From an uncultured Hungatella sp. (GTDB lineage: Bacteria; Bacillota; Clostridia; Lachnospirales; Lachnospiraceae): a stretch of 37,484 nt of DNA. The stretch covers positions 1 through 37,484 of the forward strand of contig CAMUJH010000039.1 in the NCBI GenBank assembly GCA_947089145.1. Direction: 5' to 3'. Below are positions 15,942 to 24,078 of this stretch, in pieces (within the stretch, counting starts at the first letter, position 1; every line of letters begins with the position of its first letter). The notes below the pieces were generated by a model. The model did no database searches. It had not been told where the DNA came from and worked only from the letters and a program-made list of their open reading frames with translations. A program made the translations under genes and the position numbers.

Positions 15942-17006
15942 ATGAAAAAAACATTGGCAGTTTTACTATCTTGCACAGCAATCATTTCACTGGCTGCATG
16001 CAGCGGAAATTCCCAGCCCGCCAAAGATTCAAAAGAAACCCAGGCAGTAACCGAAAAATCGGAAGAATCCAAAGCTCCTGCTTCAGAAGCTTCTTCTGAT
16101 GATAGTATGGGGGAAACCGTAAAATTTAAGCTGGCTGACAATCAGGCTGACGGAACCCCCAATGTGGAAGGAGACATTCACTTTATTGAATTGGTAAAAG
16201 AATATACCAATGGGACTGTTGAGATTGAACTGTTTAATAACGGGGTCCTGGGCGATGAGGCTTCTGTCGTAGATATGCTGCAGGCGGATACGCTGGATAT
16301 CGCCAGAGTCAGCACAAACTCTATATCCCCTACCTGTCCGGCCTTCAATGTATTTGGAATGCCTTATGTATTTGCAAGTGATGAACAGAAATATGCGGCA
16401 TTGGACGGGGAATTCGGCCAAAAGCTGACACAGAACCTGTTAGACGACACCGGCCTTGTAAACCTGACTTACTTTGTATCAGGAGCCCGCTCGTTCTATA
16501 CCAGCAAAAAGCCGATTAACGGCGTGGCGGATATGTCAGGCATGAAGCTGAGGGCACAGGATGATCCGGTTACCATTGCTATGATTGAGGCTTTAGGCGG
16601 AGCTGCTACCCCTATGAACTATTCAGAAGTCTATTCCGCTTTGGAAACCGGCGTAATCGACGGAGCTGAAAATGATTTTACCTCTTACTACAGCTCAGGC
16701 CACTATGAGGTTGCTCCATATTACAGTCTGGACATGCACACTGCCCCCTCTTCCCTTCTTGTGATGAGTGCCGGCTCCTGGAATAAATTAAGCGGCGCCC
16801 AGAAAGATGCTGTCATGAAAGCCGCAAAGGACACCATACAGTTCCAGAGAGACTCTGTAGATGCATTTGTTAAGAAGTCCCGCGAGGCCGTGGAGGAAGC
16901 GGGATGTACAATCATTGAGGTGGATGTGACTGAATTCCAGCAGACCTGCAGCCCTGTCTATGACAAATATCCAGAACTTAAAGAGTATCTGGATTTGATT
17001 AAATAA
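15942..17006 (+). CDS. dctP: TRAP transporter substrate-binding lipoprotein (DctP family)
   Basis: A 354-residue extracytoplasmic binding protein. The signal peptide ends in a lipobox LAAC with lipidated Cys20, followed by a Ser/Glu/Lys-rich tether to about residue 50. The DctP fold then shows GMPYVFAS, a GMKLRAQDDP segment with the Arg that in the DctP/SiaP family contacts a substrate carboxylate, and ALETGVIDGAENDF. The presence of that Arg suggests an acidic ligand such as a sialate or uronate, although the neighbouring nagAB and epimerase point to N-acetyl sugars. An AGGAGG sits upstream of the ATG. It is likely co-transcribed with the LacI gene. Confidence 0.92.
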   Translation: MKKTLAVLLSCTAIISLAACSGNSQPAKDSKETQAVTEKSEESKAPASEASSDDSMGETVKFKLADNQADGTPNVEGDIHFIELVKEYTNGTVEIELFNNGVLGDEASVVDMLQADTLDIARVSTNSISPTCPAFNVFGMPYVFASDEQKYAALDGEFGQKLTQNLLDDTGLVNLTYFVSGARSFYTSKKPINGVADMSGMKLRAQDDPVTIAMIEALGGAATPMNYSEVYSALETGVIDGAENDFTSYYSSGHYEVAPYYSLDMHTAPSSLLVMSAGSWNKLSGAQKDAVMKAAKDTIQFQRDSVDAFVKKSREAVEEAGCTIIEVDVTEFQQTCSPVYDKYPELKEYLDLIK

Positions 17007-17018
17007 AAACCGCTCGTG

Positions 17019-17072
17019 ATGAGAGCCTGTAAAATGCGGCTTTGTCTATTTGCTGTTTTTACAGGCTCTCAT
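17019..17072 (+). terminator. Strong hairpin between dctP and dctQ
   Basis: A 16-bp perfect inverted repeat (ATGAGAGCCTGTAAAA and its complement at 17057-17072) with a 22-base loop begins 13 bases after the dctP stop. There is no T-run beyond TTTGAT. It is probably a partial terminator or mRNA-stabilising structure that gives more binding protein than permease, as in many binding-protein transporter operons. Confidence 0.65.
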
Positions 17073-17112
17073 TTGATAGTTTAAGACATTTTAGATTTTG
17101 GAGGTGACGTAA

Positions 17113-17640
17113 GTGAAACTCATTAAAAAGCTGGACAGCCTATGCAAAAATATAACAAAAGCAGAGCGGATTGCCGCAGCAGCGCTGCTTTTGATTATGT
17201 TTATTATCTGCTTCATGGCGGTTATTCTGAGATATGTATTTAACTCTCCCTGGACCTGGTCAGACGAAGTGATTCTTATTCTGCTGGTAGCTTTTGGATA
17301 CCTTTGTATTTCCATAGATGTTTACAATGATGAGCATGTGGCCCTTACGGGAATCTATAATATGCTGCCGCCTGCAGCCAAAAAAGTTCTGGATGCTTTG
17401 CGCCACATTTTAATCTGCGTTTTCTTTGTCCTGATGACATATTACGCAGGCATAATATTCAAGATCAAATATCCCAAAAAATTAGCTGCCACAGGTTTTT
17501 CACAGGGAATCGTATTTTTCATCCAGATGGCTATGGCCGCTTTAATGTGCCTGTTTTGTATTGTTAATCTGATTAAAGTATTTGCCGCACAAGAACCGCA
17601 GCCTGCTGCAGCAGAGAAGAAGGAGGTCAGCGAGTCATGA
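17113..17640 (+). CDS. dctQ: TRAP transporter small permease (DctQ family)
   Basis: A 175-residue integral membrane protein with four hydrophobic helices (about residues 20-42, 50-70, 93-115, 133-155). The DctQ signature region is RYVFNSPWTWSDEVILILLVAFGY. It forms the membrane complex with DctM and contacts the lipoprotein DctP. The start is GTG preceded by GGAGGTG. Its stop overlaps the dctM start (ATGA), showing translational coupling. The C-terminus has an Ala/Glu/Lys-rich cytoplasmic tail. Confidence 0.92.
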   Translation: MKLIKKLDSLCKNITKAERIAAAALLLIMFIICFMAVILRYVFNSPWTWSDEVILILLVAFGYLCISIDVYNDEHVALTGIYNMLPPAAKKVLDALRHILICVFFVLMTYYAGIIFKIKYPKKLAATGFSQGIVFFIQMAMAALMCLFCIVNLIKVFAAQEPQPAAAEKKEVSES

Positions 17641-18944
17641 CAACAGCTGGAATTGGAATCGGAATATTGTTTGGGACTCTGTTTCTTCTTATATTGTTAA
17701 GAGTTCCTATTGCATTTTCTCTTGGGATTTCAGCAGTGGCGGCAGCACTGTATCTGGAAATTCCTCTTCTGAATATTTATATGAAAACCGTTACCAGTAT
17801 GCAGAATTTCGTAATCGTCGCATGTCCCTTTTTTATCATTATGGCCCAGTTTATGGCGTTCGGCGGCATTACCAAAAAGCTTATGCGATTCTGTAATCTG
17901 ATAGTAGGGCGGGTTCCCGGAGGTACCGCCCTTGTAAATATCCTGGTGTCCATGTTATTTGGAGGTATTTCAGGAAGCTCCACAGCAGATGTCTCTTCTA
18001 TCGGAGCCATGCTGATCCCGGCTATGGTGGAGGAAGGATATGATACGGATTACTCCGTAGCCGTTACAGTAACCTCATCCCTGGAAGGCGTTATGATCCC
18101 GCCCAGCCAGAACATGCTCTTTTATTCAGTTGCTGCTGCCAGCGGAATATCCATCAGCACGCTGCTGATCTGCGGATATGTTCCCGGCATACTTCTGACG
18201 CTGGGACTCGCCATCCCTGCCTTTATTATTGCAAAAAAGCGGAAATATCCATTAAGTGAAAAAGTTGACAGCAAAGAGAAGCTGAAAATTTTTCTGGAAT
18301 CCGTTGCCGGATTAATGGGAATCGTAATCGTTGTGGTGGGCACCACCACCGGCATCTGTTCTGCTACGGAATCAGCCGCCCTTGCTGCTGCCTACTGCCT
18401 GGTTATCGCTGTTTTCATGTACCGCTCCCTTTCTTTCAGGCAATTTTTAGAGTCCCTGTATTCAGCGCTTCCCATTATGGCAATGTCTCTGGCGATTATC
18501 GCATGTTCCAATGCGTTTAGCTATGTAATGAGCTACTTAAAAGTGCCAGCTCTTCTAAGCCAGGTAATGCTGAGTATTTCGACTAACAGAAACGTCATCA
18601 TTTTATTAATGCTTGCCCTGATGCTGGTTCTTGGGTGCTTTATGGACATGGGTGTTCTGATTCTGGTAACCACGCCTATTTTATACCCTCTTGCGGTAGG
18701 CACCTTAGGCATGAACCCCTATCACTTCGGCGTTGTTCTCGTGTTTGGATTTGCCATAGGACTTTGTACGCCGCCAGTTGGCACCTCTCTGTTTATCGGG
18801 TGTAAAATCGGAAATATACCTGTAGAAAAATGTATTAAGGCGTTCCTTCCTTTTTATATTATTATGTTTGCTTTGCTGCTTATTCTCACATTCATTCCGG
18901 AACTTTCCCTAATTTTACCCAGAATGATGGGACTTGCAGTCTGA
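17637..18944 (+). CDS. dctM: TRAP transporter large permease (DctM family)
   Basis: A 435-residue polytopic membrane protein, the sodium-coupled translocating subunit of the TRAP system. Family hallmarks are SLGISAVAAALYL near the N-terminus, LFGGISGSSTADVSSIGAMLIPAM (about residues 105-130), SLEGVMIPPSQNMLFYS and, near the C-terminus, IGLCTPPVGTSLFIG. The length is normal. It starts inside the end of dctQ. The epimerase gene follows after 16 bases with its own GGAGG site. Confidence 0.95.
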   Translation: MTTAGIGIGILFGTLFLLILLRVPIAFSLGISAVAAALYLEIPLLNIYMKTVTSMQNFVIVACPFFIIMAQFMAFGGITKKLMRFCNLIVGRVPGGTALVNILVSMLFGGISGSSTADVSSIGAMLIPAMVEEGYDTDYSVAVTVTSSLEGVMIPPSQNMLFYSVAAASGISISTLLICGYVPGILLTLGLAIPAFIIAKKRKYPLSEKVDSKEKLKIFLESVAGLMGIVIVVVGTTTGICSATESAALAAAYCLVIAVFMYRSLSFRQFLESLYSALPIMAMSLAIIACSNAFSYVMSYLKVPALLSQVMLSISTNRNVIILLMLALMLVLGCFMDMGVLILVTTPILYPLAVGTLGMNPYHFGVVLVFGFAIGLCTPPVGTSLFIGCKIGNIPVEKCIKAFLPFYIIMFALLLILTFIPELSLILPRMMGLAV

Positions 18945-18960
18945 TTGGAGGAAATACTGT

Positions 18961-20241
18961 ATGGAATATTTTACGTTAAAACAAAATTACGGTTTCTATG
19001 AAAATGAATTGATCAATAAGTTTCTCGCATTCTGGCTTCCCCGCTGTGTAGACGAAAAAAACGGCGGATTTGTAAACTGTTTTGATAATCACGGTGAAAA
19101 CCTGATCAGCAAAGATAAATATGTGTGGAGCCAGGGGCGGTTTGTCTGGGTGTTTTCAAAGCTGGCATCCCTGGAAGCACCAATCTTTACCCAAAACCAG
19201 CGGAAAAATTTTCTCGCTTTGGCAAAACACGGCGCGGATTTTCTGATGAAGCACTGCCTTATGGGCAAAGATGACTGGCGATGCATTTTTCTTTTAGATG
19301 AAACAGGTCAGCCTAAACTGGCAGATGGCTGCAATCGTCTGGATATGAGCATTTATGCAGACTGCTTTGTAACTGCAGGCATTGCAAAATATTCGGATGT
19401 AAGTCATGATAAAGCCGCTTTTGATTTCGCTAAGAATCTCTACTTATCCATACTGGAGCGGGTTAGAAACAACACTTTTGAAACACTTCCATACCCCCTG
19501 TCAAAAGAGTACCGCGCCCATGGCATCCCGATGATACTGGCCAATGTCTCAAAAGATGTCTATTTTGCGGCAAAACAGTTTGAGCCTGCTCTCTGTGATT
19601 TGATTAAAGACAGCATTCAAGACTTTACTTATGACATCTTGGATCATTTTGTTGATGAGCAAAACCTGCTTCATGAGATTATCACAAAAGATAACCAATT
19701 CTTTGTTAAAAGGCTGGGAAATCATATTAATCCGGGACATACCCTGGAGGATGCCTGGTTTCTCCTGGACTCTCTGGAAATTATGGAAGATCCGTCCAGA
19801 GTTCAGCAGATATATCAAATAGTGCTGAAGGCTTTGGATACGGGATGGGATCATGAATATGGAGGTCTGCTGCATTTCGCCTCAGTATCAGGGGGAGAGC
19901 CTGAAGGCGATAACCAGGGATTAGAAGAAGAACCTATGTCAAAGCAGTTAAGCGGCTGGGGAGATAAGCTTTGGTGGGTGCATTCTGAAGCCCTGTACAC
20001 CACGCTCCGCTGTTATCTTACTACAGAAAATGAACAGTTTTGGCTCTGGTATAAAAGGCTTTTTGACTACACGTACCATACCTTCCCCAATGAAGATCCG
20101 GAAATCCGGGAATGGGTTCAGATCCATACCCGCAGCGGCAAGCCGGAGGACAAGGTCGTGGCTCTTCCTGTAAAAGATCCCTACCACATAATGCGCAATC
20201 TCTGCCTTATTATTGAGCTGCTGTACAAGCAATTGAAATAA
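18961..20241 (+). CDS. N-acylglucosamine 2-epimerase (AGE) family protein
   Basis: A 426-residue (alpha/alpha)6-barrel protein. Recognisable are GGFVNCFDNHG near the N-terminus, KYVWSQGRFVWVFSKL, the central GHTLEDAWFLLDSLE that carries a catalytic His, and KLWWVHSEALYTTLRC with the second catalytic-region His. In the family, N-acylglucosamine 2-epimerase interconverts ManNAc and GlcNAc, but relatives isomerise mannose or epimerise cellobiose, so the substrate is not certain. Placement as last gene of the TRAP operon, across from nagAB, favours an N-acetylhexosamine role that feeds GlcNAc into the pathway. The start is the ATG at 18961 behind TTGGAGG. Confidence 0.88.
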   Translation: MEYFTLKQNYGFYENELINKFLAFWLPRCVDEKNGGFVNCFDNHGENLISKDKYVWSQGRFVWVFSKLASLEAPIFTQNQRKNFLALAKHGADFLMKHCLMGKDDWRCIFLLDETGQPKLADGCNRLDMSIYADCFVTAGIAKYSDVSHDKAAFDFAKNLYLSILERVRNNTFETLPYPLSKEYRAHGIPMILANVSKDVYFAAKQFEPALCDLIKDSIQDFTYDILDHFVDEQNLLHEIITKDNQFFVKRLGNHINPGHTLEDAWFLLDSLEIMEDPSRVQQIYQIVLKALDTGWDHEYGGLLHFASVSGGEPEGDNQGLEEEPMSKQLSGWGDKLWWVHSEALYTTLRCYLTTENEQFWLWYKRLFDYTYHTFPNEDPEIREWVQIHTRSGKPEDKVVALPVKDPYHIMRNLCLIIELLYKQLK

Positions 20242-20278
20242 ACCGATTATTCCACAGCCTGCACTCTGCGGAGGTTTT

Positions 20279-20310
20279 GAAACGGGGAAATCAAAAGTTT
20301 TCCCCGTTTC
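20279..20310 (+). terminator. Operon terminator after the epimerase gene
   Basis: Inverted repeat GAAACGGGGAAA / TTTCCCCGTTTC (12-bp stem, 8-base loop) about 40 bases after the epimerase stop, T-rich on its 3' side (GTTTCTATGTT). It fits an intrinsic terminator closing the regulator/TRAP/epimerase operon. Confidence 0.75.
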
Positions 20311-20398
20311 TATGTTAAGTCTCTCAAAAACAGGTTCTGCTTTTACTCTTCAGATGTTTTGCTAAATCGAAAATACCATATCTGCCTGATGTGGAAAC

Positions 20399-20767
20399 CT
20401 ATGCACATTTGGCAAGTTTGTCAACAGCAAAGGAAACATCCGGCTGAAAGTAAATATCATTCCCTTTATTGCTCTCATACATAAGATCCTTCAGCGGCTT
20501 ACTGGTATATTTGGAAAAATCTCCATAAATTGCAACTCTTACTCCGTAATTAACAAATTTCTGCAAAATATCACCAGCCAGACAGGTGCTTAAAATAAAA
20601 AAATCCTCTGTAACAGCTTCTTTATTCAGAGCAATATTCACACAGCCTGTCTCATACTTTACTGTCATTATTAAATCCAAAGCAGACTGCGCATCCGTAA
20701 TCAGGCATTCCTCACTGCTGACAACTGCAACTGCCGTATTATTTTTTCTTATAACTTCTGTTTTCAT
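20399..20767 (-). CDS. DUF4180 family protein
   Basis: A 122-residue protein matching the DUF4180 family. It shows a start such as MKTEVIRKNNTAVAVVSS, the motif SALDLIMTVKYETGCVNIALNKEAVTEDFF split across residues about 28-57, GDILQKFVNYGVRVAIYGDFS and, near the end, LKDLMYESNKGNDIYF. The biochemical function is unknown; an alpha/beta STAS-like fold is plausible from the strand/helix alternation. It directly follows a TetR regulator gene (10-base gap, AGGAGG) and is probably co-transcribed with it. DUF4180-TetR pairs recur in Firmicutes, so the protein is probably part of that regulator's response. Confidence 0.85.
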   Translation of the reverse strand: MKTEVIRKNNTAVAVVSSEECLITDAQSALDLIMTVKYETGCVNIALNKEAVTEDFFILSTCLAGDILQKFVNYGVRVAIYGDFSKYTSKPLKDLMYESNKGNDIYFQPDVSFAVDKLAKCA

Positions 20768-20777
20768 TTCCTACCTC

Positions 20778-21356
20778 CTACTCATACAAACTGTCAATCA
20801 AATGGTCAGCCATAAAGTCAAAAATTTCCATATGGTTCCACGGAAGAACATCCTTATTTCTGATATTCATAAGTAAAGAGTAAATAACGGACGCAGCCAT
20901 ATCCCGGGGAACTTTTAATTTTAAATATGGCTGATCCTCAAAAAGCCTGCGGCTTTTGTTTTGAGATTCCTCCAGCCTTTTGGCCTGTTCCTCTGATAAC
21001 CGATTCAATAAAACCGTTAGATCCGTGCCGCTTCCAAAGTATAAAAAATTATTCTCATAATATTCCCGGTATATCATCTTTAAAGCCCTTGCTGCCCCAT
21101 ACTTATCCTTCTGTTCCTCCATAATCACTAAAGCCTTGCTGCATATCTCATCCTGCACAGTACACAGAACATCACAAAAAAGAGCTTCCTTGGACTCAAA
21201 AAAGAGATAAAATGCCCCTTTGGATATACCTGTCTGTGCGCAGAGTTCATCTACGCTTGTCTTTTTATAGCCGAACCGGCTCCAGCTTCTCCTGCAGACA
21301 TCCAGCAGGCTTTCTTTAATACGTTCTTTTTCCTGTTCTGAAAAACCTTTCGGCAT
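20778..21356 (-). CDS. TetR-family transcriptional regulator
   Basis: 192 residues. The N-terminal TetR HTH spans residues about 10-55, with GYKKTSVDELCAQTGISKGAFYLFF followed by KEALFCDVL. The C-terminal half is helical and ligand-binding, without a recognisable effector site. AAAGGAGG precedes the ATG. It has a near-consensus promoter at 21401-21429 and a symmetric candidate operator at 21372-21395 covering the likely transcription start, so autoregulation is likely. It is co-directional and nearly contiguous with the DUF4180 gene. Ligand unknown. Confidence 0.92.
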   Translation of the reverse strand: MPKGFSEQEKERIKESLLDVCRRSWSRFGYKKTSVDELCAQTGISKGAFYLFFESKEALFCDVLCTVQDEICSKALVIMEEQKDKYGAARALKMIYREYYENNFLYFGSGTDLTVLLNRLSEEQAKRLEESQNKSRRLFEDQPYLKLKVPRDMAASVIYSLLMNIRNKDVLPWNHMEIFDFMADHLIDSLYE

Positions 21357-21371
21357 AGCCGGCCTCCTTTA

Positions 21372-21429
21372 TGACTATATAAACCATTTCAGTCACAAGT
21401 ATATTACTGCTTTTTTTTACATTTGTCAA
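21372..21429 (-). promoter_or_regulatory. TetR promoter with candidate operator
   Basis: On the minus strand, TTGACA (21424-21429) and TAATAT (21401-21406) are 17 bases apart. Just downstream, 21372-21395 begins TGACT and ends AGTCA (minus strand also TGACT...AGTCA), giving a 24-bp site with symmetric ends, the usual form of Firmicute TetR operators. The inner positions are only partly symmetric. Confidence 0.6.
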
Positions 21430-21493
21430 GAAGCAATATCTCTAAATCCTTATAGAATCCTTATAGGGGGTTTAAACTGTAAAGCTGCTATTA

Positions 21494-21522
21494 TTGACAT
21501 CAAAATTTACGTGTGCTAAAAT
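21494..21522 (+). promoter_or_regulatory. Promoter of the YbaK-type gene
   Basis: TTGACA (21494-21499) and TAAAAT (21517-21522) with exactly 17 bases between them. It lies about 90 bases upstream of the deacylase start codon, leaving a leader that contains a possible 12-codon ORF (21557-21595). Confidence 0.65.
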
Positions 21523-21609
21523 GGCAATACTTTAAGATAAGAGGAAGCTGGCGGCTATGTTCCAGGACAATATGCCGCTGTTGCAAAAACTATAGAAGGA
21601 GTGGAAAAA

Positions 21610-22080
21610 ATGGCTATTGAAAAAGTGAAAGCGTATTTCAGGAAATATGGAATGGAAGAAAAGATAAGGGAATTTGACGTATCAAGCGCAACTGTGGAAC
21701 TGGCGGCTGAGGCTCTTCACTGTGAGCCTCAGCGGATAGCAAAGACGCTCTCTTTTATGGTAAACGGATGCGGGGTGCTGATTGTGGCAGCAGGGGATGC
21801 GAAAATTGATAACAAAAAATACAAGGCACAATTCGGTACAAAGGCAAAAATGCTTTCAGCAGAAGAAGTTGAAACGATTGTAGGCCATGCCGTGGGGGGC
21901 GTATGCCCGTTTGCGGTTAATGAGGGCGTGGAAGTGTATCTTGATGTATCTCTGAAGCGCTTTGGCACAGTATTTCCGGCCTGCGGCAGCTCCAACAGCG
22001 CCATAGAGCTTACAATCCCTGAATTAGAGAAATATTCCGGGCATGCCGGATGGATCGATGTCTGTAAGGGGTATCAGTAG
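21610..22080 (+). CDS. YbaK/EbsC-type aminoacyl-tRNA deacylase
   Basis: A 156-residue protein of the YbaK/ProX editing family, which hydrolyses mischarged tRNA in trans (often Cys- or Ala-tRNAPro). Family features are RIAKTLSF with the conserved Lys, VAAGDAKIDNKKYK, AVGGVCPFAV (the GxxxP substrate loop) and VEVYLDVSLKRF. A C-terminal segment includes CGSSNSAIELTIPEL. I chose the ATG at 21610, 8 bases after AAGGAG, over an upstream in-frame GTG at 21601. It stands alone with its own promoter and faces the convergent histidine kinase gene. Confidence 0.9.
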   Translation: MAIEKVKAYFRKYGMEEKIREFDVSSATVELAAEALHCEPQRIAKTLSFMVNGCGVLIVAAGDAKIDNKKYKAQFGTKAKMLSAEEVETIVGHAVGGVCPFAVNEGVEVYLDVSLKRFGTVFPACGSSNSAIELTIPELEKYSGHAGWIDVCKGYQ

Positions 22081-22173
22081 ATAAAATAACTGCCGCCGGC
22101 GCTGTCTTTTGAAGGTTCCGGTGTATTCAGAACCCTCTCTCTGCGCCCGTATGCCTGCCGCAGCAAACGAAAA

Positions 22174-23367
22174 TCACAGCTTGGCAGCACCGTAGAAACG
22201 AATTTCAAAAAGGGCGCCTCCGGCAGGCTTATTTTTTGCCTGTATCGTTCCATTCTGGCGTTCAATTATTTCTTTTGACAAAGCCAGCCCTATTCCGATG
22301 CCGCCTTCTTGTGCGTTCTTTCCTCGGTAAAACCGCTGAAAAAGATGGGGAATATCCTGTTTCTCAAACCCTTCCCCATCATCCCAAATCATAATCTCTG
22401 TGTACAGCAGATTTTTTGCATAGGAACAATGGATCACACCCCCCGGATTGTGCTCCATGCAGTTTTTCATCAGGTTCATCACTGCCTCCATGGTCCAGTC
22501 CAGATCTGCAGTGATCAGCATCTCACCTAACTCTGGTATATCAATGGAAGTGCCGGAGCCAAAAAGCAGTTCCTGCAGGCTATCTGCCGCAAGGACAAGA
22601 AGGGTAAAGACATCTGTCTTCTCCTTTTTCAGAACCAAGGTTCCGGCATCAATCCTGGATAAAACAAGCAGCGCTTCTTCCAGATGGTTCAGCCGCAAAA
22701 TCTGTTTTTCCGCCTGTTCCAGATGCCTGCTGTCAATGTTTTGTTTCAGCATTTGAACAGACAGGGAAATGGCCGTGAGCGGAGTTTTAATCTGATGTGC
22801 AATATTGGACAGATTTTCTGCAAAATCATTTTTTGCCTGTACTGCCGAGTCCTTCGTCTGATAGAGAAATGTTACTGTCTTATAGATTTCATCTTCCAGC
22901 CTGGAAAATTCATCCTCTCCTAAGGCGGAGAGGATAACAGCCTTGCCCATATTTACCTGTTCTAAATACTCCGATAAGTTCCGGATACGTATGCCTTCTA
23001 TTTTATTCCGATATGCAAAAGTAAAAGTAAAAAGAGAAATCCCTGTCATAAAGCCTATGGCCGCAAATAAGGCATTCTGCCCGCATGTGGAGCCTGAAAA
23101 ATCAGATACTTGATACCCCAATGCAGTCAGCATATTATCTTTTGCCGCGCTGTCAGCTTTTCCTTCTGTATATGCCTTTAATGCAGCTGAAATTACCTTT
23201 TTTGCTTCCGGTTCCCTCTCTGCTATACTGCCGCAGATCGCATCCAGCAGATCAAACTGAATCCGGCTGTAATGGCATGAAACAAATAAAACAGAAACAG
23301 CGGAGACAATCAGGCTGACGGATAATACCCATCCAAAAGTAACCAGCATATCTTTCTGTCCGTTCAT
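22174..23367 (-). CDS. Sensor histidine kinase
   Basis: 397 residues. Two membrane helices (about residues 10-30 and 98-119) bracket a 65-residue outside domain. The DHp helix carries the H-box NIAHQIKTPLTA (His191). The ATPase domain shows NLMKNCMEHN (N-box), DDGEGF (G1), LFQRFYRG (F-box) and GIGIGLAL (G2), so it should be active. The ATG overlaps the stop of the upstream response regulator gene (ATATGA), giving a coupled two-component system. It resembles kinases that usually sit with peptide-resistance ABC transporters, but no transporter follows here; the next gene is convergent. Confidence 0.93.
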   Translation of the reverse strand: MNGQKDMLVTFGWVLSVSLIVSAVSVLFVSCHYSRIQFDLLDAICGSIAEREPEAKKVISAALKAYTEGKADSAAKDNMLTALGYQVSDFSGSTCGQNALFAAIGFMTGISLFTFTFAYRNKIEGIRIRNLSEYLEQVNMGKAVILSALGEDEFSRLEDEIYKTVTFLYQTKDSAVQAKNDFAENLSNIAHQIKTPLTAISLSVQMLKQNIDSRHLEQAEKQILRLNHLEEALLVLSRIDAGTLVLKKEKTDVFTLLVLAADSLQELLFGSGTSIDIPELGEMLITADLDWTMEAVMNLMKNCMEHNPGGVIHCSYAKNLLYTEIMIWDDGEGFEKQDIPHLFQRFYRGKNAQEGGIGIGLALSKEIIERQNGTIQAKNKPAGGALFEIRFYGAAKL

Positions 23368-24035
23368 ATGGTATCCTCCATGCGGTAACCCACGCTTCTG
23401 ACTGTCTTCAGGCATTGCGGCTGATAAAGTTTATCCCTCAGACGTTTCATAGTAACTGTCAATGTATTATTATTTACATAGCTTCCTTTGGCATCCCATA
23501 TCTGCTCCAGAATCTTTTCTCTGGTAATTGTTTTGCCCTTGTTTTGCATTAGGCACAAAAGCAGCTGATATTCCGCTGCACCTAAAGATATCTCCTCTGA
23601 ATGGCAGAAAACTGCATGGCGCTTCTGATCGATCAGGATTCCATCACAGGAAAGGTATTGCTCTGCCGCATTGCCGGTTCTGCGCAGTATTGCCAAAATC
23701 CTTGAATGCAATACCTCTAATTCAAACGGCTTCACCACATAATCATCTGCGCCATATCGGAAACCTGAAACAATATCCGCCGAATCTCCACGAACGGTAA
23801 CAAAGATAATGGGAAGTTCTTTCCAATTCCTTCGAATCCACTGACATAAGCTGTCGCCCCGCCCATCCGGCATGTTCCAGTCTAATAAAACAAAGGTCGG
23901 GACATGCTCCTTTAATGCCTGCCTTGCCTGCGCAAGGGTCACACAAATCGTTACCCTAAAATTCTTTTGTTCCAGATATTCTTTTACCGCAAGGGCAATA
24001 TTAGGATCGTCTTCAATATAATATAAATCAGCCAC
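23364..24035 (-). CDS. OmpR-family response regulator
   Basis: About 223 residues. The receiver domain has the acidic pair EDD near residue 8, the phospho-acceptor Asp in LLDWNMPDG and the conserved Lys in VVKPFE. The switch Thr is in the segment IIFVTVRGD. The C-terminal winged helix shows AAEYQLLLCLMQNKGKTITREKILEQIWD cut over residues 150-178, then VTMKRLRDKL and VRSVGYRM. The GTG at 24035 has AGGA 7 bases upstream; a TTG at 24041 is the alternative. It overlaps the kinase gene, so both act as one regulatory unit. The targets are not evident, as no transporter is adjacent. The acetyltransferase gene lies 43 bases upstream on the same strand. Confidence 0.93.
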   Translation of the reverse strand: MADLYYIEDDPNIALAVKEYLEQKNFRVTICVTLAQARQALKEHVPTFVLLDWNMPDGRGDSLCQWIRRNWKELPIIFVTVRGDSADIVSGFRYGADDYVVKPFELEVLHSRILAILRRTGNAAEQYLSCDGILIDQKRHAVFCHSEEISLGAAEYQLLLCLMQNKGKTITREKILEQIWDAKGSYVNNNTLTVTMKRLRDKLYQPQCLKTVRSVGYRMEDTI

Positions 24036-24078
24036 AGCCAATTCCTACCTTTTTCTCCTCTGTTTCAGATTTTATATT

